22,928 nt of DNA from assembly GCA_022822125.1 (NCBI GenBank), contig JAJECF010000027.1, positions 1-22,928 on the forward strand, read 5' to 3'. This stretch comes from Alphaproteobacteria bacterium. Lineage in GTDB: Bacteria > Pseudomonadota > Alphaproteobacteria > Bin95. Below are positions 8,305 to 13,853 of the stretch, piece by piece. A program made the translations under genes and the position numbers. The notes under the pieces were generated by a model, which worked only from the letters and a program-made list of their open reading frames with translations, ran no database searches and had not been told where the DNA came from. Within the stretch, counting starts at the first letter, position 1. Each line of letters starts with the position of its first letter.

Positions 8305-9461
8305 CCGACCGGCCCGAGCATTTCGTCGATACCGCGCCCTGGGACCCGCACACGGTCGAGGCGCTGACGCCGGAACAGGAGCGCTATTATCTCGCCACGC
8401 AATGGCGGCTGATGTGGTGGAAGCTGAAGCGCCATAAGCTCGCCGTCGCCTCCGGCATCATATTGCTCCTTCTTTACGCCTCGGTTCTCATTTCCGAGTT
8501 CCTCGCGCCCTACAATCTGCACAGCCGCAATATCCGCCACATCCATGCGCCGCCGCAGTCGGTGCATCTCTTCCATGACGGAGAGTTCGTCGGGCCGTTC
8601 GTCTATGGCTATTCCCGCTCGCTCGACCTCGCGCAATTGAAGCGGGTCTATGTGGAGGATCCGGGCAAGGTGTATCCGCTGCGCTTCTTCTGCCGCAGCG
8701 ACAGCTACCGCTTCTGGGGCCTGCTCGAGACGGACCTGCATCTTGTCTGCCCGACGGACCGGGAGGGCGCCACGCTCTTCCTGCTGGGCACGGACCGGCT
8801 CGGGCGCGACGTGCTCTCGCGCATCATCTACGGGGCCCGCATCTCGCTCACCGTGGGGCTGGTCGGCATCCTCATCTCCTTCACGCTCGGCATCGTCATC
8901 GGCGGGCTCGCCGGCTATTACGGCGGCTGGGTGGACGGGCTCTCGCAGCGGATCATCGAGGTCGTGCGCTCCTTCCCGGAATTACCGCTCTGGATGGCGC
9001 TCTCGGCTGCCCTGCCGGTTACCTGGTCGCCGGTGCTGGTCTTTTTCGGCATCACGATCATTCTGGGCCTGCTCGACTGGACCGGGCTCGCGCGCGCCGT
9101 GCGCTCCAAACTGCTGGCGCTCCGGGAGGAGGATTTCTGCACCGCCGCGCAACTCATGGGCGCCAGGCCCGGCCGCATCATCGGGCGCCACCTTCTGCCG
9201 GGCTTCGCGAGCCACCTGATCGCCTCGGCCACGCTCTCGATCCCGAGCATGATCCTCGGTGAGACAGCGCTCAGCTATCTGGGGCTCGGCCTCCGGCCGC
9301 CGGTCACGAGCTGGGGCGTGCTGCTGACCGAGGCGCAGAACATGAATGTTGTGGTTCTCTATCCCTGGCTGATGCTGCCGGTGGTGCCGGTGGTGGTGAC
9401 GGTGCTCGCCTTCAACTTCCTCGGCGACGGCTTGCGCGACGCCGCCGATCCGTACAAGTAA
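8301..9461 (+). CDS. ABC transporter permease, DppC/OppC type, with a long first periplasmic loop
   Basis: A 386-residue permease partner of the preceding gene. TM1 lies at about 48-68. The GTDRLGRDVLSRIIYGARIS motif (163-182) marks the start of the conserved domain. The EAA loop is DFCTAAQLMGARPGRIIGRH at 278-297, and the C-terminus FNFLGDGLRDAADPYK is standard for the family. Between TM1 and the GTDRLGRD motif there are about 90 residues (72-162), versus roughly 20-30 in ordinary DppC. This insert contains HLFHDGEFVGPFVYGY and YPLRFFCRSDSYRFWGLL. The frame is open upstream, but the ATG at 8301 overlaps the previous stop and gives the expected N-terminus. With the ATPase and binding protein it completes an importer. 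Confidence 0.93.
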   Translation: MTDRPEHFVDTAPWDPHTVEALTPEQERYYLATQWRLMWWKLKRHKLAVASGIILLLLYASVLISEFLAPYNLHSRNIRHIHAPPQSVHLFHDGEFVGPFVYGYSRSLDLAQLKRVYVEDPGKVYPLRFFCRSDSYRFWGLLETDLHLVCPTDREGATLFLLGTDRLGRDVLSRIIYGARISLTVGLVGILISFTLGIVIGGLAGYYGGWVDGLSQRIIEVVRSFPELPLWMALSAALPVTWSPVLVFFGITIILGLLDWTGLARAVRSKLLALREEDFCTAAQLMGARPGRIIGRHLLPGFASHLIASATLSIPSMILGETALSYLGLGLRPPVTSWGVLLTEAQNMNVVVLYPWLMLPVVPVVVTVLAFNFLGDGLRDAADPYK

Positions 9462-9502
9462 GGCGGCGAATAACGGAACGAAGCGGGAGAAGGGGGTCTC
9501 TC

Positions 9503-10300
9503 ATGACGGAGATGGAAGGGAAGGTCGTCCTCGTGGCGGGGGCGGGTGCCGTCGATCCGGACGGCATCGGCAACGGCCGCGCGGCGGCGATCCTGATGGC
9601 GGAGGCCGGCGCGCGCGTCATGTGCGTGGATCGTGACCTCCCACTGGCCGAGCGCACGGCGGAGATGATCGCCGGGCGCGGCGGCGAAGCGGCGGCCTGC
9701 GCCGCCGACATCACCCGCGACGCCGACTGCGCCGCCATGGTCGCTGCCACGCTGGACCGTTTCGGCAGGCTCGACGGGCTCGACAATAATGTCGGCATCT
9801 CCTCGCGCGGCTCCGTGGTCGAGGAGACCGAGGAAGCCTGGGAGCGGGTGATGGAGGTGAATGTGAAGGGCATGTTCCTCGCCGCCAGGCACGCCATTCC
9901 GGCAATGGTCCGGACGGCAGGCGGCGGAGCGGTCGTCAATGTGTCCTCCATCTCGGCGCTTCGCCCGCGCGGCCTCACGGCCTATTCCGCGTCGAAAGGC
10001 GCCGTCATCGCGCTGACGCGCGCCATGGCGGTGGATCACGGCGGCGAAGGAGTGCGTGTCAATTGCGTGGCGCCCGGGCCGGTCTATACGCCCATGGTCT
10101 ATCAACGGGGGCCGGGCATGAGCGACACTGCCCGCCAGGCGCGCGCCGACGCCTCGCTGCTCAAGACCGAGGGCACCGGCTGGGATATCGGCGAGGCGGT
10201 GCGCTTCCTGCTCTCGGACCGCTCCCGGTGGATCACCGGGCACACGCTCGTGGTGGATGGCGGCGCTTCCGTCCGCGGTCCGGAAAGGGATACCGTCTGA
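9503..10300 (+). CDS. SDR-family NAD(P)-dependent oxidoreductase
   Basis: A 265-residue classical short-chain dehydrogenase that oxidises or reduces an alcohol/ketone pair. Visible: a glycine-rich cofactor loop (AGAGAVDPDGIGNG, 12-25), Asp43 at the end of strand 2 (suggests NAD rather than NADP), NNVG at 95-98, Asn120, Ser148/149, Tyr161 and Lys165 as the catalytic Tyr-x-x-x-Lys, and PG at 191-192. The glycine loop is about five residues longer than the usual TGxxxGIG. A good ribosome-binding site (GAGAAGGGGG, 9487-9496) precedes ATG 9503. It follows the transporter by 41 bases and overlaps the next gene (TGATG), so it probably belongs to the same transcript and may act on the imported compound or a derivative. 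Substrate unknown. Confidence 0.92.
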   Translation: MTEMEGKVVLVAGAGAVDPDGIGNGRAAAILMAEAGARVMCVDRDLPLAERTAEMIAGRGGEAAACAADITRDADCAAMVAATLDRFGRLDGLDNNVGISSRGSVVEETEEAWERVMEVNVKGMFLAARHAIPAMVRTAGGGAVVNVSSISALRPRGLTAYSASKGAVIALTRAMAVDHGGEGVRVNCVAPGPVYTPMVYQRGPGMSDTARQARADASLLKTEGTGWDIGEAVRFLLSDRSRWITGHTLVVDGGASVRGPERDTV

Positions 10301-10845
10301 TGGCCCGCATTCCCCTGCTCGAAGAAGTCGACCTTGCGCCGGAAGACCGCGACCTGCTCGCGCGTCCCATCAACCTTCACAAGGCGCTTGCCCACAGCCC
10401 GGAAGGCGCGCGGGCGTTCGGCGGGCTTGGAAGCTGGATCCGCTGGCAATGCAAGCTGGACCCGCGCCTGCGCGAGCTCGCCATACTGCAGGTCGGCTGC
10501 CTCTCCAGGTCCGCCTACGAATACAGCCACCACATCAAGATCGGGAAGGATTTCGGCCTCAGCGACGACGACATCCGCGCCGTTCAGGCCGAGACGCGGG
10601 GCGAGCCGGGCGGCCTCGGGCCGCTTGAGACGGCAGTGCTGAAGGGCGCGCGCGAGATGACCCGGGGCCCGGCCATGTCAGCAGAAACCTTCGCCTTTCT
10701 GGAGAAGGAACTCGGCGCGGCGCGCACCGTCGATCTGGTGCTGGTGGTGGCGTTCTATTGCGGCGTGGTGCGGCTGCTGGAGACGCTGGAGGTCGATGTC
10801 GAGCCCGACTACCAACCCTGGCTCGACGCCTTCCCGTTGGACTGA
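10300..10845 (+). CDS. Carboxymuconolactone decarboxylase (CMD/AhpD-like) family protein
   Basis: A 181-residue all-helical CMD-family protein. The conserved core is RELAILQVGCLSRSAYEYSHH (58-78), where Glu59, Tyr75 and His78 match the family pattern. The redox CxxC of AhpD peroxidases is absent: only Cys67 is near, and the later Cys154 is isolated. A decarboxylase or lactone-handling role, or an unknown one, is therefore more likely than peroxide reduction. The N-terminus PLLEEVDLAPEDRDLL and the C-terminal helix (VDLVLVVAFYCGVVRLLETL) fit the group often found next to SDRs and other catabolic enzymes. The frame is open from 10063, but ATG 10300 overlaps the SDR stop and gives a normal N-terminus. 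It is the last gene of the plus-strand run. Confidence 0.88.
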   Translation: MARIPLLEEVDLAPEDRDLLARPINLHKALAHSPEGARAFGGLGSWIRWQCKLDPRLRELAILQVGCLSRSAYEYSHHIKIGKDFGLSDDDIRAVQAETRGEPGGLGPLETAVLKGAREMTRGPAMSAETFAFLEKELGAARTVDLVLVVAFYCGVVRLLETLEVDVEPDYQPWLDAFPLD

Positions 10846-10952
10846 TACCAACGGCGCCGGGTTGAAACTCATGGGCAAATGCCGCCCGGTGTCCCCGCCT
10901 CTCATCATCCCGAGTAGCGGCGCCAGCCGCGTATCGAGGGACAGCGAGGCAT

Positions 10953-10978
10953 CCCCTTCGACAGGCTCAGGACAGGCT
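10953..10978 (+). repeat. 26-bp direct repeat, copy 1
   Basis: First of two identical 26-base copies. The unit starts CCCCTTCGAC and ends AGGACAGGCT. The copy-to-copy period is 38 bases, and both copies lie inside the palindromic element. Sequences with the TTCGACAGGCTCAGGA core are, from memory, common dispersed repeats in alphaproteobacteria. Confidence 0.85.
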
Positions 10979-10990
10979 TTCGATACGCGC

Positions 10991-11016
10991 CCCCTTCGAC
11001 AGGCTCAGGACAGGCT
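10991..11016 (+). repeat. 26-bp direct repeat, copy 2
   Basis: Second identical copy of the 26-base unit, separated from the first by 12 bases (TTCGATACGCGC). That spacer carries the right half of the CGCGTATCGA inverted pair. Confidence 0.85.
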
Positions 11017-11121
11017 GCTGGCGCGGTCGCTACTCAGGATGAGGACGAAGGACCCCGGCTGCGGTAGGGAGGCGCCGCGCCATCGGTTCCGATCAACAAC
11101 CGCTGGTATGAGAGGCTGCGC

Positions 11122-11448
11122 TCAGCGGATTTCGACCAGCGCCTCACCCGCTGCAAGGGCGGCGGCCACGGTTTCCAGACGCGGGGCCAGTCGTGCCCGG
11201 AGCGCGGCATTGGTCGTGTTGCCGAGTCTCAGCCAGACCACCTGGAGCCCCGGTCTCAACCGCGCGCGCTCGGCGAAATCCACGTCCTTCGACCATATAA
11301 CGGCGCCCAGGCGGCGCGCCTCGGCCTCGATCCGCGAGTCGGCGGCCGGACCGATGCCGAGGTCGTTCACATGGTCCGAAGGATAGCCCTCGGCCGTCAG
11401 CCAGCGGGCGAGGCCCGGCGGCAATTGCGCATCGATGAGGAAGCGCAA
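11122..11448 (-). CDS. DUF5615 PIN-like protein (probable toxin of a toxin-antitoxin pair)
   Basis: A 108-residue PIN-like protein. PIN-fold proteins are usually Mg2+-dependent ribonucleases. The N-terminal MRFLIDAQLPPGLARWL with Asp6, the middle SDHVNDLGIG (24-33), WSKDVDFAER (52-61; Asp55 and Asp57), and VVWLRLGNTTN (70-80) match the DUF5615 pattern. The acidic residues expected for the metal site are present. The start is a TTG at 11448, three bases after the stop of the DUF433 gene, so translation is probably coupled and the toxin is kept at a low level relative to the antitoxin. DUF433-DUF5615 gene pairs are a known, mostly uncharacterised toxin-antitoxin arrangement. Toxicity is inferred, not shown. 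Confidence 0.85.
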   Translation of the reverse strand: MRFLIDAQLPPGLARWLTAEGYPSDHVNDLGIGPAADSRIEAEARRLGAVIWSKDVDFAERARLRPGLQVVWLRLGNTTNAALRARLAPRLETVAAALAAGEALVEIR

Positions 11449-11451
11449 GGA

Positions 11452-12165
11452 TCAGGCGGCGTGGACGATGCGATGTTCGCTGGCCGCGGCGCCCCAGGCG
11501 AGCGCCGCCCTCAGGTCGGCCTCCTCCAGATAAGGGTAGTCGGCGAGAATTTCCGAGGGCGAGACCCCGGCCGCCATGAGTTGCAGGATATCGGACACGC
11601 GCATCCTGGTCCCCCGCACATGCGGCCGTCCGCCGCAAATCCCGGCGTCCACCCGGATTCTCCCCTGAACCTCCGGCGTCTCGTCCAGTTCTTCGAGAAC
11701 CTCTCTCAGAACGCAAATGCGGGCGTCCCGCTTCGGGCCCGAATGGCCTTGCGCCTCCATGAATCGTTGCAGCGCGCCGGCCAGTTCGCCGCCGCGGCGG
11801 CTGTCGGCCGACACGACATGGAACCAGTCCGAAAGGACGCGCTCGGTCTTCCGGCCGTCCCTCTCCCCCGATTCGGACAGGTAGGCGGCGGCCGTGTTTT
11901 GCGAATAGCCGACATATTTGGAGGGGGCGAAGAGCCACGACCCGTCCCCGGAGCGAACGGCGTACCAGGCATTGACCCGTTTCATCCGCCTCTTCAGTTC
12001 CGTCCCGAAGAGGGCGTCCCCGATTTCGGTCTGGTAACGCACAATGTTCTCGGTTGCCTGCTCCGGGCTGCCGACCAGTCGGGTCCGGGAGGTTCCACTC
12101 TCCGCCCGAAAGTAGGACATGCTTTCCTGCATGCTGTAGGGGTTCGACGGCGTATTGCTTGGCAT
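11452..12165 (-). CDS. DUF433 antitoxin-like protein with a long N-terminal domain of unknown function
   Basis: A 237-residue protein. The C-terminal 60 residues (about 169-227) are a clear DUF433 domain: GICGGRPHVRGTRMRVSDIL, then LMAAGVSPSEILADYPYLEE and ADLRAAL. This is a DNA-binding helical antitoxin fold that normally makes up nearly the whole protein (about 70-110 residues). The preceding 165 residues form a separate region, with WYAVRSGDGSWLFAPSKYVG at 67-86 and DGRKTERVLSDWF at 103-115, that I cannot assign. The ATG at 12165 has a poor ribosome-binding site. An alternative ATG at 12120 (residue 16) is preceded by AGGAA, so the start is uncertain. Its partner toxin gene follows after three bases. 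Autoregulation through the upstream near-palindrome is plausible. Confidence 0.8.
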   Translation of the reverse strand: MPSNTPSNPYSMQESMSYFRAESGTSRTRLVGSPEQATENIVRYQTEIGDALFGTELKRRMKRVNAWYAVRSGDGSWLFAPSKYVGYSQNTAAAYLSESGERDGRKTERVLSDWFHVVSADSRRGGELAGALQRFMEAQGHSGPKRDARICVLREVLEELDETPEVQGRIRVDAGICGGRPHVRGTRMRVSDILQLMAAGVSPSEILADYPYLEEADLRAALAWGAAASEHRIVHAA

Positions 12166-12180
12166 TGGATTTGTCTCTAT

Positions 12181-12195
12181 TGAGATATTACCTCA
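12181..12195. promoter_or_regulatory. Near-palindromic operator candidate upstream of the DUF433/DUF5615 pair
   Basis: TGAGATATTACCTCA is a 15-base near-palindrome with one G-T type mismatch pair, centred 23 bases upstream of the ATG at 12165. It sits in the only strongly AT-rich stretch of this neighbourhood and touches the proposed -10 element. Toxin-antitoxin operons are commonly autorepressed at such sites. Binding here is inferred. Confidence 0.4.
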
Positions 12196-12222
12196 TTTAC
12201 CCAAAACTAAAATAGAAGTCAA
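12194..12222 (-). promoter_or_regulatory. Candidate sigma-70-type promoter for the toxin-antitoxin pair
   Basis: On the minus strand, TTGACT (12222-12217) matches the -35 consensus in five of six positions. It is followed after 17 bases by TAAATG (12199-12194), a weak -10. The region between is AT-rich (TCTATTTTAGTTTTGGG), unlike the surrounding GC-rich DNA. The spacing is ideal but the -10 is poor, so this is a candidate only. Confidence 0.35.
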
Positions 12223-12264
12223 CTCCACCCATGAAGTCGGTATCCGGCTATGGGACCGGAGCGC

Positions 12265-13683
12265 TCAGGCCACCACCTTGCCTGGGTTCATCAGGCCGTC
12301 GGGGTCGAGGGCGCGTTTGACGGCCCGCATCATCTCGATTTCCGGGCCGGGCTTGTAATGAACGATTTCCCCCACCTTGAGGCGCCCGACGCCGTGTTCG
12401 GCGGAAACGGAGCCGTCCAGCGCGTGAACGATGTCGTGGACGGCGGCGTTCAACTCCTCCCAGCGGGCCAGATAGGCCTGTTTGTCGGCGCCTACGGGCT
12501 GCGAGACGTTGTAGTGGATATTGCCGTCGCCGACATGGCCGAACGGGCAGGGCCGGGCGCCGGGGATGGTGCGCTGGACCGCCTCGTCCGCCGCCTCGAT
12601 GAAATCCGCAACCCGGCTTACGGGCACGGAGACATCGTGCTTGATCGAGCCGCCTTCGGGTATCTGCGCCTCGACCACGGCTTCGCGGATGCGCCAGAGG
12701 GCGCTTGCCTGAGCGCCGCTTTCGGCGATGGTCGCGTCCAGAACCAGACCGTCCTCGAAGGCCCGGCCGAGCGCCTCCTCGACGATCTCGCGAAGCCCCG
12801 AGCCCTCGCGGCCGGCATCGGCCCGCAGCAGCGCATAGTGGGTATGGACGCGCTCGAACGGGTCGCGCACGCCCGGCACATGCTTGAGCGCCAGGTCGAT
12901 GCCGAAGCGCCCGATATACTCGAAGGCGGACACCTGGTCTCCCGTGGCGGCGCGCAAGCGCGAGAGCAGTTCGATCACATGGGGGATCGAGGGCAGGGCG
13001 GCGAAGGCAGTCACCTCCTCGCGGGGGCGGGGGAAGAGCTTGACGCAGGCCGCCGTCACGATGCCGAGCGTGCCTTCGCCGCCGATGAAAAGCTGCTTCA
13101 GGTCGTAGCCGGTATTGTCCTTGCGCAGGCGCCGAAGCCCGCTCCAGACGCGCCCGTCCGGCAGCACGGCTTCCAGGCCCAGCACGAGGTCGCGCATATT
13201 GCCGTAGCGCAGCGTGTTGATGCCGCCGGCATTGGTCGAGATATTGCCGCCGACAGTGCAGCTTCCCTCGGCCCCGAGGCTGAGCGGAAACAGCCGGTCG
13301 GCGTCGGCCGCCGCCGCCTGGACATGCTGCAGGATGCAGCCGGCCTCGATCGTCATGGTGTAGTTGAGGGCGTCCAATTCGCGGATGCGGTTCATGCGCC
13401 CGAGGCTGAGCAGAAGCTGGCTGCCGTCCTCCGCCGGCATGGCGCCGCCGCAAAGCCCGGTATTGCCGCCCTGCGGCACGATGGCGACACCGGCCTCGCG
13501 GCAGAGCCGGACGACGGCCGCCACCTGCCCGGTTGTCGCCGGGCGGGCGACGAAGGGCGTGCTGCCCTGGTACAGGCCGCGCGGTTCGACCAGCAGCGGG
13601 GCCAGCTCGTCCGGGTCGGCGGAGAGGCCCCGCTCGCCCAGAAGCGCCCTCAGCGGCTCCGCCAGTGCCTCGGCCCGTGCCAT
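12265..13683 (-). CDS. FAD-linked D-2-hydroxyacid dehydrogenase/oxidase, GlcD/D2HGDH type
   Basis: A 472-residue flavoprotein of the VAO/PCMH type that oxidises D-2-hydroxyacids (D-lactate, D-glycolate, D-2-hydroxyglutarate or similar). FAD-binding motifs: PQGGNTGLCGG at 70-80, NISTNAGGINTLRYGN at 147-162, and FIGGEGTLGIVTAACVKLFP at 199-218. C-terminal FAD-oxidase domain: CPFGHVGDGNIHYNV at 379-393 (His383, His390), SAEHGVGRLK at 427-436 (Glu429, His430) and DPDGLMNPGKV at 460-470. These His/Glu positions correspond to the metal-binding substrate site of the D-2-hydroxyglutarate dehydrogenase group. Start ATG 13683 has GAGGGGAG upstream. It stands alone, 99 bases upstream of the toxin-antitoxin pair on the same strand and after a terminator hairpin. 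Full length and intact; the exact substrate is open. Confidence 0.92.
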   Translation of the reverse strand: MARAEALAEPLRALLGERGLSADPDELAPLLVEPRGLYQGSTPFVARPATTGQVAAVVRLCREAGVAIVPQGGNTGLCGGAMPAEDGSQLLLSLGRMNRIRELDALNYTMTIEAGCILQHVQAAAADADRLFPLSLGAEGSCTVGGNISTNAGGINTLRYGNMRDLVLGLEAVLPDGRVWSGLRRLRKDNTGYDLKQLFIGGEGTLGIVTAACVKLFPRPREEVTAFAALPSIPHVIELLSRLRAATGDQVSAFEYIGRFGIDLALKHVPGVRDPFERVHTHYALLRADAGREGSGLREIVEEALGRAFEDGLVLDATIAESGAQASALWRIREAVVEAQIPEGGSIKHDVSVPVSRVADFIEAADEAVQRTIPGARPCPFGHVGDGNIHYNVSQPVGADKQAYLARWEELNAAVHDIVHALDGSVSAEHGVGRLKVGEIVHYKPGPEIEMMRAVKRALDPDGLMNPGKVVA

Positions 13684-13800
13684 TGCCCTGCTCTCCCCTC
13701 AAGCGACTCTGACGCGCTCACATAAGCGCCGGCTGCGGCGGCGGCAAGGCCCGACATGCAGCCATATCGAGGTCTTGACGTCGCCCGAACCGACTTGAAA

Positions 13801-13819
13801 CTCCCGGAACGACCGGGAG
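13801..13819 (-). terminator. Probable intrinsic terminator after the MMPL transporter gene
   Basis: A perfect 7-bp inverted repeat, CTCCCGG (13801-13807) with CCGGGAG (13813-13819), loop of five bases, lies 34 bases after the stop of the transporter gene. Read on the minus strand it is followed directly by TTTC, a very short T-run, so termination efficiency may be modest. It separates the five-gene envelope locus from the GlcD-type gene. Confidence 0.5.
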
Positions 13820-13853
13820 GTCGGCGCAGCCTCGGCCGCATGGGCGCGGGCGT

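Larger units (their letters stand above)
10901..11043. repeat. Imperfect palindromic element (about 143 bp) between convergent genes
   Basis: Several nested inverted pairs are visible: CTCATC (10901-10906) with GATGAG (11038-11043); GAGTAGCG (10912-10919) with CGCTACTC (11028-11035); GCGCCAGC (10920-10927) with GCTGGCGC (11017-11024); CGCGTATCGA (10928-10937) with TCGATACGCG (10980-10989). Because the last partner sits left of one direct-repeat copy, the structure is a long stem with an internal 26-bp duplication. It has no coding capacity and no transposase. It looks like a dispersed palindromic (REP- or MITE-like) element and may also stop transcription from both sides. Confidence 0.7.

Noticed and set aside
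10953..11016. Two identical 26-base repeats considered as a minimal CRISPR
   Set aside because: Only two copies with a 12-base spacer, embedded in a palindromic element, and no cas genes nearby.
12250..13725. Plus-strand open frame (491 codons) opposite the GlcD-type gene
   Set aside because: No family features; the minus-strand flavoprotein has complete FAD and metal-site motifs.
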